This document shows positions 29,751-40,330 of a stretch of 64,000 bases of DNA, piece after piece; position 1 is the stretch's first letter; each line of letters starts with the position of its first letter. The notes under the pieces were generated by a model that saw only the letters and a list, made by a program, of their open reading frames with translations, made no database searches and was not told the origin of the DNA. This DNA comes from Diacronema lutheri (lineage: Eukaryota > Haptophyta > Pavlovophyceae > Pavlovales > Pavlovaceae), in assembly GCA_019448385.1 (NCBI GenBank), contig JAGTXO010000047.1, positions 241,539 through 305,538 of the forward strand. The letters are read 5' to 3'. Made by a program: the position numbers and the translations under genes.

Positions 29751-30908
29751 TCAGATGAACGGGTAGAGCGCATACTGCAGATAGAAGATCTGCCAGATGC
29801 CGCCGTAGAAGCGCTTGATCGAGCCGAGCGACGTCGCGTCGAGGCGGCGGTACGTGGCAAGCAGCTTCACGCCGAGCGCCGCATGGCCGACGGCCATCGG
29901 CAGCCGGCGGAAGACGCCGGCGGGTGCCAAGAGCGCAAGGAGCGTGGCCGCTGCGTACGCGCCACCGAGCGCCGAGCACGCGCCGCGCGCGACCGCGCGC
30001 ACGCCGTAGCGCGTCGCAAAGGTCTTCACCTTGTACGCCGCGTCACCGACGACGTCCGGCAGGTCCTTGGTGACGGCGATCACCGAGGCGAAGACGGTCA
30101 TGAAGGTGGCGATGAAGCACACGACCGGGTTCCACCGGAACGGCACGCCAATCGCCTCGCGCACCGCGTAGTAGACGCCAAAGTTGAGAAGGAAGCCGCG
30201 GACTGTCGAGATGACGAGGCCGGCGGCGATGGGGAAGCGCTTGAGCTGGATGGGCGGGAGGGAGTAGAGGCCGCCAATCGAGAGCCCCAGCGCGTACAAC
30301 CCGAAGATGAGCTGCGAGAAGCACAGCCGCACCGTGAGCAGCCCGCCGCACAGCGAGCCGAGCACGAGTGCCCATGCGACCTGCGGCGAGATCTCGCCGG
30401 CGGCGATGGGGAGGAATGGCTTGTTGATCTTGTCCACCTCGACGTCGTAGATCTGGTTGATCCCCACGATGAACGCGTTGCCGAGCAGCAGCGCGAGCAG
30501 CCCGCGCAGCGCCTGCGGCACGAGCTGCAGGGAGATTGCGCTCGGGTGCTCGATCAGCGCGCGCGCGACGCCGGCAAACGAGGCGAGGATCGTGCCGCGG
30601 ATCGTGTGCGGCCGGGTGAATTTATACAGCGCGTTCGCCACCCCCGTGCGCGCCGTGCTCTCCACCGCGCTCCCCAGCTCACCGTCGCCGTCGTCCCGCA
30701 CGGGCGAGACAAATGGCTCGCGCTGAGCGCCAATCGCGTCGCCGCTGCTGCTCGACGCCGCCGCGAGCGCGCGCGAGCGCTGCGCGATGCGTGGCGCTCG
30801 TCCGAGCTGCGGCAGCGCGCGCGCGTATTGCGCGACGCGCCCGCTCGCGCCCGCGACCGACGCGAGCGCGAGCACACGCCATAATTGCGTGCACATACGA
30901 GAAGCCAT
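29751..30908 (-). CDS. Homogentisate prenyltransferase (UbiA family; solanesyl/phytyl transferase)
   Basis: A single-exon, 385-residue UbiA-superfamily membrane protein with an ATG at 30908. It transfers a prenyl diphosphate to homogentisate in plastid plastoquinone (solanesyl) or tocopherol (phytyl) synthesis. The first Asp-rich motif, NQIYDVEVDKINKPFLPIAA, and the second, KDLPDVVGDAAY, are both intact, and about eight hydrophobic segments are visible. TRPHTIRGTILASF near residue 95 is typical of the HST/HPT group. The first 90 residues are a leader rich in Ala, Ser and Arg (MASRMCTQLWRVLALASVAG), consistent with signal plus transit peptide to a complex plastid. The C-terminus ends GIWQIFYLQYALYPFI. 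It sits 260 bp downstream of hemB on the same strand. HST versus HPT cannot be decided by eye. Confidence 0.93.
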   Translation of the reverse strand: MASRMCTQLWRVLALASVAGASGRVAQYARALPQLGRAPRIAQRSRALAAASSSSGDAIGAQREPFVSPVRDDGDGELGSAVESTARTGVANALYKFTRPHTIRGTILASFAGVARALIEHPSAISLQLVPQALRGLLALLLGNAFIVGINQIYDVEVDKINKPFLPIAAGEISPQVAWALVLGSLCGGLLTVRLCFSQLIFGLYALGLSIGGLYSLPPIQLKRFPIAAGLVISTVRGFLLNFGVYYAVREAIGVPFRWNPVVCFIATFMTVFASVIAVTKDLPDVVGDAAYKVKTFATRYGVRAVARGACSALGGAYAAATLLALLAPAGVFRRLPMAVGHAALGVKLLATYRRLDATSLGSIKRFYGGIWQIFYLQYALYPFI

Positions 30909-31169
30909 CGCTCGGGCGACGTTGGCTGAGGCTGAGTCAGTCGTTTGGGCGCACGTTCACTCCAACTCACAAGTCTGGCTTCGACGAGTCGCAGCCTCGC
31001 CGGTCAACGGCTGCGCCAACCGGCTTCCCGCTGGCTTCGGCCTGGGCGGCGGCAGCAGACGCGAGGCGCCGCGCGCCGCGCGCCTGCGCCAGGCGCGCGC
31101 GGCGGCGGCGGCGGCGGCGGCGGCGGCACCAACTCCGCGCGGAGCGCACGCCGGCCCGGGCACCGCGGC

Positions 31170-32345
31170 TCAGAGCGGCTCCTCCTGCAGCCAGATGGCC
31201 GCCTGCTTGGCGTAGTAGGTGAGGATCACGTCGGCGCCCGCGCGCTTGAAGCAGAGGAGCGCCTCGAGCGCCGCCTTGCGCTCGTCGAGCCAGCCCCTCT
31301 CCGCCGCCGCTTTGAGCATGGCGTACTCGCCCGAGACGTGGTACGCGGCGACGGGGAGCTGCGTGTTGTCCTTGAGCCGGCGGATCACGTCAAGGTAGGG
31401 CATGCCCGGCTTGACCATCACCATGTCCGCGCCCTCCGCCTCGTCGAGCGCCAGCTCGATGAGCGCCTCGCGCCCGTTCGCCGGGTCCTGCTGGTACGTC
31501 TTCTTGTCGCCAAAGCCGGGGTGCGAGTCGAGCGCGTCGCGGAAGGGGCCGTAGAAGGCGGACGCGTACTTGGCCGTGTACGCGAGGATGCCCACCTTCT
31601 GGAAGCCGTGCGAGTCGAGCGCGTCTCGGATCGCTCCGACGCGCCCGTCCATCATGTCCGACGGCGCGACAAAGTCGGTGCCCGCGCGCGCCTGGCAGAG
31701 CGCCTGCTTGCACAGCTGCTCGATCGTCTCGTCGTTGACGATCTCGCCGCCGCGCACGACGCCGTCGTGCCCCTCGGACGAGTACGGGTCGAGCGCGACG
31801 TCGGTGAACACGACCGACTCGGGCAGCGCGGCCTTGAGCATGCGGACGGCGGTGGGCACGATGCCCGCCGGGTTGTACGCCTCCTCGCCGCGGTTCGTCT
31901 TCAGCGCGTCGTCCACTTTCGGGAACAGGACGAACGCCTTGACGCCGACGGCGTACGCGGCCTTGGCCTCGGCGACCATCGACGGGAGCGAGTGGCGCTC
32001 GCAGCCGGGCATCGAGGCGATCGGGTCGTTGCGGTCGGCGGAGTGGATGAAGAGCGGGTAAATAAAATCGGCGGCTGTCACCGCATTCTCCCTCACCATC
32101 CGTCGCACAGACTCGGACTGCCGATTGCGGCGCGGGCGCGCGCGCTGCGGGAGCCACGGCTCGCCCTGCGTGTCGCGCTGCATGAACGGGTTGGGGACCG
32201 GGTCGACCTCGACGGCCGCGGACGCGGGCGCGCTCGTCGCGCGCACGCCCTGCAGCGCAGCGCGCGTGGACGCCGGCGCGCCCGCGCCCGCCCGCGCCCC
32301 TGGCCTAGCCATGCCGGCCACCAGCAGCACGCTGAGCGCGAGCAT
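31170..32345 (-). CDS. hemB: Delta-aminolevulinic acid dehydratase (porphobilinogen synthase)
   Basis: A single-exon, 391-residue enzyme that condenses two 5-aminolevulinate molecules to porphobilinogen for heme and chlorophyll. The start is the ATG at 32345 (MLALSVLLVAGMARPG); the longer frame opens with TTG. The leader looks like a signal/transit peptide. The two active-site lysines are in AYTAKYASAFYGPFRDA and MVMVKPGMPYLDVI. The metal-site segment reads DVALDPYSSEGHDG, the Asp-containing Mg-type seen in plants and algae and not the Cys-rich zinc type. DFVAPSDMMDGRVGAIR and YQQDPANGREAL are also typical. The C-terminus is complete. It is divergent from the PTPMT1-like gene with 62 bp between starts. 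Confidence 0.96.
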   Translation of the reverse strand: MLALSVLLVAGMARPGARAGAGAPASTRAALQGVRATSAPASAAVEVDPVPNPFMQRDTQGEPWLPQRARPRRNRQSESVRRMVRENAVTAADFIYPLFIHSADRNDPIASMPGCERHSLPSMVAEAKAAYAVGVKAFVLFPKVDDALKTNRGEEAYNPAGIVPTAVRMLKAALPESVVFTDVALDPYSSEGHDGVVRGGEIVNDETIEQLCKQALCQARAGTDFVAPSDMMDGRVGAIRDALDSHGFQKVGILAYTAKYASAFYGPFRDALDSHPGFGDKKTYQQDPANGREALIELALDEAEGADMVMVKPGMPYLDVIRRLKDNTQLPVAAYHVSGEYAMLKAAAERGWLDERKAALEALLCFKRAGADVILTYYAKQAAIWLQEEPL

Positions 32346-32407
32346 CGTGGTGCCGTACAAAATAATGAAGAATTAAAAATCCGTTTCAAACTTCCACAAG
32401 CCGCGGG
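32346..32407. promoter_or_regulatory. 62-bp bidirectional promoter region, AT-rich
   Basis: The only sequence between the divergent hemB and PTPMT1-like start codons. It contains AAAATAATGAAGAATTAAAA and TTTCAAACTTCC, a marked AT-rich island in this GC-rich window. Both 5' leaders and the shared promoter must lie here or overlap coding sequence. Confidence 0.5.
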
Positions 32408-33469
32408 ATGGCCGACCGGACGGCGGTCGCGGTGGCGTGCGCGCTGGGGGCGACGGGCGCGCTGGCGGTCGTGATTGTTGCGATATATCTGACGGGCTGG
32501 GCGCCGCGCTGGTTGCTTAGCCTTGAGGCCCGCCTCTTTCGCTCGGTCAAGCGCCGCAAGCAGTGGAGCTGGGACCGTGTCGACGAGCGCGTCTTCATCG
32601 GAAGCCTGCCTCGCTGGCCCGAGCAGCTCGCCGAGCTGCGCGCGCACGGCGTGGGCGCGGTGCTCTCGCTCAACGAGACATGGGAGCTCGCCGTTTCCGC
32701 CGCGTGTGTGCGTGACGACTGTGGCATGGCCATGCGCCAGCTGCCGACCGCCGACTTCTTCGCGCCGAGCCAGCGCGACCTCGTCGAGGCCGTCGCGTTC
32801 ATCGACCGGCATGCGCGCGCGGGCACGGGCGTGTACGTGCACTGCAACGGCGGCCGTGGGCGCAGCGCCGTCGCGGTGATCTGCTACCTCATCTACGCGC
32901 GCGGCGAGACCGCCGACTCGGCCTTTGCACTCGTGCGCGCCGCTCGCCGCATAGCCAACCTGCGCGCGCTTTGCGGGCTGCGCACGCAGTGGCGCGCGGT
33001 GCGCACCTTTGAGCGCGAGCTCAGGGCAGCGCGGGCCGAGCTTGCGCGGCGTGGCGTCGATGGGCACGGCCTCGACGAGCTCTTCGCACCGCCGCGCGGC
33101 GCGGAGCGCGGCGTGGGCGGTGCCGTGCGGCCGAAGACGTCGCAGGTCGTCCCGGCCGCGGACGAGGGTCCGGCAGGCGCGGGCGCGGCGGGCGTCGCAC
33201 AGCCGGGCGTCGCCGCCGCACCGGCCGTGCCGGCTGGAGCGTGCGTCGGCTCGCTCGCACCGGTCGTCGAGCGGCAGCGCGCGCGCTCTCCTCTGCCGCG
33301 CTCGCCGCCGCACCTCGGCGGCTGCACGCCGCCGGCGGGTGCGTCGGAGGAGCCGATGCCGACGGCAGGCGCGTCGACGGGCAGCCGCGGACGCATGCAC
33401 GGCGGCGGCACTTTGGAGGCCGTGCAGCGAGCCGTCCCGCCGGTCGCGATGGCGATGGCCGCCGCGTAG
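32408..33469 (+). CDS. PTPMT1-like dual-specificity phosphatase with N-terminal membrane segment
   Basis: A single-exon, 353-residue protein. Residues about 7-31 are a hydrophobic segment. The phosphatase domain then follows (WDRVDERVFIGSLPRWPEQL, GVGAVLSLNETWEL) with the cysteine P-loop VHCNGGRGRSAVAV near residue 143 (HCx5R intact) and a candidate general acid in PTADFFAPSQ. The layout matches PTPMT1/PGP phosphatases, which dephosphorylate phosphatidylglycerophosphate in the cardiolipin and phosphatidylglycerol pathway at mitochondrial or plastid membranes. The last 140 residues are Ala/Pro/Gly-rich and probably disordered. An atypical dual-specificity phosphatase acting on another lipid or protein is the alternative. 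It stops 147 bp before the Patched-type start. Confidence 0.85.
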   Translation: MADRTAVAVACALGATGALAVVIVAIYLTGWAPRWLLSLEARLFRSVKRRKQWSWDRVDERVFIGSLPRWPEQLAELRAHGVGAVLSLNETWELAVSAACVRDDCGMAMRQLPTADFFAPSQRDLVEAVAFIDRHARAGTGVYVHCNGGRGRSAVAVICYLIYARGETADSAFALVRAARRIANLRALCGLRTQWRAVRTFERELRAARAELARRGVDGHGLDELFAPPRGAERGVGGAVRPKTSQVVPAADEGPAGAGAAGVAQPGVAAAPAVPAGACVGSLAPVVERQRARSPLPRSPPHLGGCTPPAGASEEPMPTAGASTGSRGRMHGGGTLEAVQRAVPPVAMAMAAA

Positions 33470-33616
33470 CAACTAGCATCGTCTCCGGGCCGACGTTCTT
33501 CGAAAGACGATGAAGAAGCCGAGCCGTTTTTGAAAATCCAAGAAGCCGAAAGAAACTATCGACCCTTCCAGCAGCTTTGCACCACCCTCTCAAGATTCCT
33601 CGCCGAGTGCGGGTAC

Positions 33617-36600
33617 ATGACCAGTGCCAACGCTGCGCCGTCCATCGGCGCGACGCCGCCCACGGATATGCTCGCGACGGACGCGCAGCCGGCGTCGTTC
33701 ACGGCGCGCCTGAAGCGCGCGTTTGATCTTGAGCACCACTTCGAGAAGATCGCGCGCGCCATCGTGGTGCGGCCGTACAAGTTCCTCGCCGCGTCGCTCG
33801 TGCTCACGCTGCTGCTCGGCGGCGGCTGGTCGTTTCAGTTCAACGAGACGCGGCCGGAGAAGCAGTGGGTGCCGCGCACGGCGATCGCTCTCGAGCACAA
33901 GGATTACGTCGACGTCGTGTGGCCCGGCGAGCTCAGCTTCTCCGCGTGGATCGCGACGCCCGCGGTCGAGGGCGGCAACATGCTCGATGCCAAGGTCCTC
34001 AAGGAGCTGCGCGCGATCGAGGAGAAGGTGAAGACGCTCAGCGTCGACGGCGGCGCGGCGGCGGTCGCGCAATTCCCAAACATCGACGCCGCGACGCTCG
34101 CCAAGGTCGAGGGCGACTGGTCGTACGAGGGCACGGGCCGCACGGAGCGCAAGTGCTTTCGCTTCGGGCCGACGTGCGGCCAGACGTCCATCCTCGCGAT
34201 CTTCAACGACGACCGCGACGTGATCTCGCGGCTGAACAACGAGGCGGTGCTACGTGCCGTCAACTTTTGGGAGGACCAGAAGCAAAAGTGCGTCGTCTCG
34301 ATCGCCGCGGCCGACTCGCCGTGCGCGGACCCGTCCGCGTGGGTGAGCGGCGCATCCAAAAAGGCGTGCCAGGCGTACGACACGGCGAAGGAGCGCGCCG
34401 ACTGCCGCGAGGCGGCCGAGCTGTATTGCGACGAATACTGCTCCGACCCCGACGACGACGCGTGCGAGGACGGCGGCTGCAAGGACGTCCTCTTCTTCAA
34501 GTCGGTCGCGAACAGCTCGATGGCCGGCGCGCAGCTCGCCTTTTTGGGCGATGGCTCCGACTTTGAGCCCTTCGCGCTCAAGACGGTTGCGTCGTCGGGC
34601 AACGGGCCCAAAAAGGATGCGGACGGCGACTACACGCGCGCCGACGCGCTGCGCGGCGCCTTCTTCCTCGAGAGCAGCCAAATCACCGTCGGCGGCGATG
34701 CGGTCGACGTGGTGGGCGACGCGTGGGAGAAGGAGGCGCTCTGCGCGGTCGGCATCCCGGCGGGCGGGTACACGACGGAGGAGTGCCCGCTGCCCGAGCA
34801 CGTGCGCTTCACCGCGCTCTTCTCGCGCTCCTTCTCTGACGAGTTTGGCGGCGCGATCAACAGCGATCTCGTCCGGCTCGGCGCGGCCGTCGTCGGCATC
34901 GCCGCGTACAGTGCGCGCGGGGCGGGGCGCGGCGCGCGCGATGCGCGCCGCCGCGGCCAACGTCGCCTTCCTCCCCTCCCCCTCCCCTCCTCCCCCTCGC
35001 TGCAACAGTGATACTTATGATCTCGCCGTGCGACCCGGTGCACTCAAAGATCGGCCTCTCGTTGGCCACGGTGCTCATCACGCTGCTCTCGTACGTGTGC
35101 ACCACGGGGCTCGGCTCGTACGTGGGCATCTTCACCTCTCAATTGTCCAATCTGGTCCCTTTCTTGCTCCTAGGTTTGGGCGTTGACGATGCGTTCGTGT
35201 TGGTGACTGAGCGCAGCGCTCGCCGTGCAGCGCGCCGTCTCACCCGGGCGGCAGATGGCCCGCCGCCTTCCTCACCACACCCGGCTGCCGTTCGCCGCCC
35301 ACCGTCCAACGCGCGCCGTGCGGCGCAGGTGGGCGAGTACAACCGGGCGACGCTGATCAACCCGACGGCGAGCGCGGAGGAGCGGTGCATCGCCGCGACC
35401 AAGCACGGCGGCGTCTCGATCCTCATCACGTCGCTCACCGATGCGCTCGCCTTCCTCGTCGGCTCGAGTACGGTGCTGCCCGCACTGGAGTCGTTCTGCC
35501 TCTACGCAGGGATGGGCATCGTGTTTTGCTTCGCCTTCCAGCTGACCATCTTCTTGCCCGTCCTCCTCCTCGATGCGCGCCGCGTTGAGCGCAAGCGGTA
35601 CGACATGCTCTGCTGCCTGAGCTCGAGCAAGGAGCACCCGTTCGACGACCCGCGCGGCGGCTGCTGCGTGGCCGCGGCGACGGGCGTCAAGTTCCCCAAC
35701 AACACGCTCGAGCGCGGCTTTGGCGCGTTCGCGCGCACGATCATCACGCGTCCGGGCAAGGCCTTGGTGCTCGCCGTCTTTGCCGCCATCTTTGCGATCG
35801 GCGCGACCGGCGCGAGCCGGATTTACGCCGACTTCCGCCTCGAGTGGTTCATCCCGGACAACTCGTACGTGCAAAGCTTCTTCACGCTCAACGACGCGCT
35901 CTTCGCGCAGGGCACGCCATTCTCCGTGTACACGGTCGAAGGCGACTACTTTGCACAGCAGCGCGGCTTCAAGTCGCTCTCGGCCTTCCTCAACTCGACC
36001 AAGTACGTCGATCAGAACGAGGACGTGTCCGACTGGAGCGCGGCGTTCCTCACGTACGCCAAGGAGACCGACTCGTCGTGGCTCGACCGGGACGGCCTCT
36101 TCAAGCGCGAGGACGTCTTCTACCGGCAGCTGCTCCAGTGGCTGCACGGCGCGGGCCGCGAGTTCTCGTCCGCGGTCAAGTGGGTCGACACCAAGTGCGA
36201 CGACGACGACGAGTACGGGCGCTGCCAGCAGGAGCTCGGGCTGCGAGCGACGCGCATCTCGGCCGTGACCGCGCTCGAGCAGACCAACGTCGGGCGCGAC
36301 CGGTACAACACGCTCGTCGCGCTGCGCGAGGCGATCGACGAGCGCGTGCCTGGTGCCTTCCCCTACTCGGGCACGTTCCTCTTCTGGGAGGAGACGGGCT
36401 CCATCGACCGCGAGCTCGTGCGCAACTTGCTCATCTGCGCCGCTGTGATCATCGTCGTGATCGGCCTGCTCATCCCGGAGAAGCGCTCGGCGGTCAGCGC
36501 ACCGCATGCGTCGCGCCGCGCCGCGTTGCGCTGCGCCGCGCTCACGCGCTCACGCGCTCACGCGCTCACGCGCCGCTGCGCCGCTGCGCCGCTGCGCCGC

Positions 36601-37108
36601 TGCGCAGGCGTTGGTGGTGATGGGCGTGTTGATGGCCGTGGTGGAGGTGGTGGGCTATCTGCACTGGTGGGGCGTGACCATCTCGGGCGTCTCGACCATC
36701 TACATCCTCATCTCGGTGGGGCTGACGGTCGACTACTCGGCGCACATCGCGCACATCTTTGTGCTCGAGACCGGCTCGGCGGACGAGCGCGCGATCAAGG
36801 CGCTCTCGCGCATCGGCCCGTCCGTCTTCAACGCGGTCGCGTCGACGCTCGTTGCGGTGCTCGCGCTCTCGACGTCCGCCTCGTACGTCTTCCGCGTCTT
36901 CTTTCAGGCCCTGTGCCTCACGGTCGTGCTCGGCGGCGCGCACGGCCTCGTGCTGCTGCCCGTTTTGCTCTCGCTCGTCGGCGGCAAGCTCGACGCGCCC
37001 GGCGTGCCTGCGCCGATCGGCAAGGTGAAGGTTGCCGAGGCGGACGCGGAGTCGGCCACCGAGTCGGCCGTCAAGCTGCCGCCGGCGAAGGCCGTCGGCG
37101 CGGCGTGA
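33617..37108 (+). CDS. Patched-type sterol-sensing-domain / RND transporter-like membrane protein
   Basis: Four exons join in frame: 33617-34910 (donor GTGCGC), 35009-35202, 35329-36492 and 36608-37108, about 1,050 residues. The ATG at 33617 (MTSANAAPSIG) is used because the longer frame opens with TTG. TM1 is FLAASLVLTLLLGGGW. A large luminal loop with many Cys pairs follows. The sterol-sensing domain has ATVLITLLSYVCTTGLGSY, then the RND signature GLGVDDAFVLV (GxxxDD) and SILITSLTDALAFLVGSST. A second half repeats the plan with IPDNSYVQSFFTLN in its loop and GLTVDYSAHIAH (GxxxD) before the final helices. Patched/PTCHD/NPC1 relatives move sterols or other lipids using an ion gradient, and the intramembrane acidic residues needed for that are present. 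The substrate is unknown. Confidence 0.92.
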
Positions 37109-37570
37109 AGTCTGGGGCCGTGATCGTCGTGATCGTCGTGATCGGTCGGCGCGGCGCGAAGTGAAGTATAGATGGTCAAGCCAAATCCGATCAGGGGCAC
37201 GATCGCGCCCCGAGTGCAGCGCGGGCCGTTCGGAAGGACGTCCTTGTGAGGGAGCTCTTCGCGTTTGGCGAGCGGGGGAGCACGACGCGCAGCGTTGCTG
37301 CGGCGGCGTGCGGGCGGCGAGCAGCGGTCGGGCTGCTCGCGACGAGGCCGGAGCAGACGGCGCCGTGGCCGCCGGCGCAGGTGACGCGCGCCGACGAGCC
37401 GTAGCGAGCGTCCGTGATCCGCACGGCGGTTGGAGCGGGCCGGCTGGTGCGGCGCGCTCGGCCACGGGTGGCGGCGTGCACGGTCGTGCCGCGCGCGGCA
37501 CGCGTCGCCAGCCGCGCGCGACCTGGGCAGAGCCCGCAAAGCGTCGACCGCTGCGCGGCTCGGCCGTGCG
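37109..37570. other. Gap between Patched-type gene and Fanzor 3' end; where a guide-RNA scaffold would be sought
   Basis: No protein gene supported. It begins with three copies of GTGATCGTC (37120-37142). It contains an imperfect hairpin GGGGCACGATCGCGCCCC at 37195-37212 and palindromic GCCGCGCGCGGCAC near 37489. In known Fanzor and TnpB loci the guide RNA overlaps or follows the 3' end of the nuclease gene, which here is this gap. That is an inference from family knowledge; no RNA is visible from sequence alone. Short minus-strand frames here (for example one ending TIYTSLRA) are not recognised. Confidence 0.3.
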
Positions 37571-37757
37571 TCAACGCCGGCCGCGCTTCGGCCCGCGCGC
37601 GCTGCCGCCGCCGGCACTGGCGCTGGCAGCTCCGCGGGCGGGGGTGCGGGCGCGAGAGCCGCCGCCGCCACCGCCGCCGCGCCCGCCGCCGTCGTCGCCA
37701 CCGCCGTCGCCGCCGCCGCCTCCCCCGCCGTCATCGTCGTCGTCGCCGCCGCCGCCT

Positions 37758-37790
<33 letters not shown>

Positions 37791-40330
37791 CCGCCGCCGT
37801 CGCCGCTGCCATCGTCGTCGTCGTCGTCGTCGCCCTCGTCGTCGCCCTCGTCGTCGCCGTCGCACTCGTCGTCGCAGTCGTCGCCCTCGCCGTGCACCAT
37901 GCGCTCCTCACGCTCCCACACCTCGCCGCGCGCCCACCAGGCGAGCACGAGGGCAAAGCGCTCAGGCGTCGACGTGGTGTCGCGCCCGGCCGCGTGCGCC
38001 GCCATGTCGTGCACGTCGTAGAAGATGTTGCGCGCGGCGTTGTAGTCGCGGTGCACGGGCTTCTTGCCGCCGTTGCACGCCGGGCAGATGACGAGCGCGT
38101 GCACCGTGCGCGTGCCGCCCTTTGCCACGGGCAGGCGCGGGTTCTGCGCGAGCTCCGCGCCGCAGCGCTGCAGCCTGCCGCCCTTGGCGAGCCGCGGCAT
38201 CGAGCAGTGCATCGACGTGTACGGCTCGGGCACGAAGACGGCCGCGACGCCGCGCCGCCGCAGCTCGCGCAGCAGCCCCACCTGGAAGGCGGGCGGCGCG
38301 CCCTTGGGCTGCGCGCCCTTGTGGTCGCGCAGCCACTTGCCCACGCACACGAGCAGCCGGTCGCGCGTCACGCCGTCGACACAGTGCGCCGCGATGAGCG
38401 CCTCGGCGACGCGCGCCGCGTTGGACCGCCCGCCGCTGTCGCGCCGCCAGCGCTCCTTCCGGCGCGCCGGCGCGTCGTACACGTGCTCGGCGGCGCGCTC
38501 GCGCACCCGCGCGCTCTCGCGGTGGAAGGCGATGTATTTGCCCGCGTCGAGCACCTTGGCGCTGTGCGCCTCGCCAAGCCGCGCCTCGTCCGCCTCCACG
38601 CTGAACTCCTCGCCGCGCCCGTCGGTGCGCACGCGCCGCCGCGCCGCGTTGGTCTTGGCCGTCTCGCGCGCAAAGCCCGCGGCGCGCGCGCGCGCGCGCT
38701 GCGTGAACTGCCGCCAGACGGCCGCCCGCCCGACGTGCGCAGAGTAGGTGGTGATGTTGCCCATGTTCGGGTCGGCCGCGACGACGACCGCCGCCTCGAC
38801 GTCGATCGCCCGCCGCAGCTCGGAGCCGAGCGCGACGGCGATGCGCCCGTCCGGCCGGCGCCAGCGGTGCAGGACGCCCGAGCCGCCGGCCGGCGCCTGC
38901 GCCTTCGGCACGAGGACGGTCCCGACGGCGTGCACGGCGACGCCATCTGTCACCACCGACTTGACGGGCTGCCGGCCCGGGAGCGGCACGCGCGGCAGCG
39001 GCGCGAGGCCAACCCACGAGCGCCGCGCGTGCCACGGCAGATCGGCCGGCGGCCGCTCGCGCCCGGCGTAGTCGAAGACGCGGTTGGAGATGTCGAAGCG
39101 CGTCGCAAAGACCGCGTACCTGACGCGCACGTCCGACATCGGCGGGGTGTTGCCGTTTGTGCCTGTCCACTTGATCGGCTCGCCATCGTGGTCGCGCAGG
39201 TCCAGCGCCTTGAGCCGCGCGCGCAGCTCCTTGCGCTCGTCATCCGAAAGCGTCACCCAGATGGCGCTCGCGGCGAGGCGCACGTTGCGCGGCACCTGCG
39301 CGCAGCGCGCGGCGCGCGAGCGCGCGGGCGCGTGACCAACCTGGCCGCGGGGCGGCGCGCACGGCGGCGGCGCGCGCGCTTGGGCGCTCGGCGGCGGCAG
39401 CGGCAGCCACGCCTCGCGCGCACATTGTGCGTGCGCAGCGGCGCCACATTGTACCGCGGCGGCCGTCCGGTCAGCTGCGTGTGGATGTGCGCGAGCCGGC
39501 AGAGCAGCGCCTGCCCCTCGGCCACGTGCTGCAGGGTGCGGATCTGCACGAGGAAGTAGCGCGTCGTGTGCCGGTCGTAGTTCCACCTTTTCGTGGGCGT
39601 GCACTTGTAGTCGATCTTGTGGAGGACCATGTCGGGCAGGTGGCGGTCGAGCGCGGCGGGGCAGCCGACGCGCGCACCCTCCACGTCGCCGCGCAGCAGC
39701 CGCTCGCACAGCTCGCGCACGCGCGCGTTTCGCTGCATCTCGGGCAGCGCGACGAGCGCCTCGTCGCGCTCGACTGCCGCGCGGACGACGTCGCGGAGCA
39801 GCCCGTTCACGACGCGCGATGGATGCATCAGGCACGCGGTGGACACCTGCGTCGCCTCCGCCTCGAGGATCTCCGTGAGGCCCACCGCGCAGACGGGCTG
39901 GACGCCCTCGGCCATCTCGCCGACGGCGCGCGCCGTCGCCGCCTTGGTCTGCGCGGCGGCTTGCTCGGCGGGCTTGCCTCGGGGCGCTGCACCGTACGTG
40001 CTCTCGTCCTTGTGCCAGCCGATGGCCGAGAAGATCGCACGGACGGTTCCCTTGTCCATCGTGGTCGACGTGTGCACGCTGGTCGACGGGCCGCCCGACG
40101 CCGCGCCGACGGCCTGCGCGCTCGCCACCGCAGCCTCGTCGCGCACCACCTTGTTGATGACGCGGTACGCCTGTGTCGTGAGCCTGTGCACGGCCGCCGC
40201 GATGCGCCGCAGCTCCTTCCGCGCACCGGGCTGCGCCGTCACCGCCTGCGGCCCCGCGTTGAGCGTCGAGCGCTTGACCACGAAGCCCGGGAGCACGCTG
40301 ACGCGCGTGCGCGCCGTCGCGCCGCCGGCG
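37571..40330 (-). CDS. Fanzor-type (eukaryotic TnpB-like) RNA-guided nuclease domain
   Basis: Fanzors are eukaryotic relatives of TnpB that cut DNA guided by an element-encoded RNA. The N-terminal part, in segment C, runs from about 40330 (VVKRSTLNAG) through HPSRVVNGLLRDVVRAAV, VLHKIDYKCTPTK and YNVAPLRTHN. An intron at 39423-39296 (GTGCGC donor, CTGCGCGCAG acceptor) joins this to VPRNVRLAASAIW, restoring the PLR-x-x-x-VP junction typical of the family. The RuvC pieces follow: AADPNMGNITTYS (first Asp, about 38752-38783), FVPEPYTSMHCSM (Glu, about 38202-38237), and VICPACNGGKKPVHRDYNAA with RNIF (final Asp, about 38022-38105). All three catalytic acids are present. The zinc site is partly unusual: after TSMHC the expected second Cys two residues on is missing. 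The C-terminus is an Asp/Gly-rich tract of about 90 residues and a basic end (RGPKRGRR). Confidence 0.8.

Noticed and set aside
33530-33616. Upstream start of the Patched-type protein at 33530
   Set aside because: The longer frame opens with TTG, not ATG, and the extra residues show no conservation. The ATG at 33617 is used.
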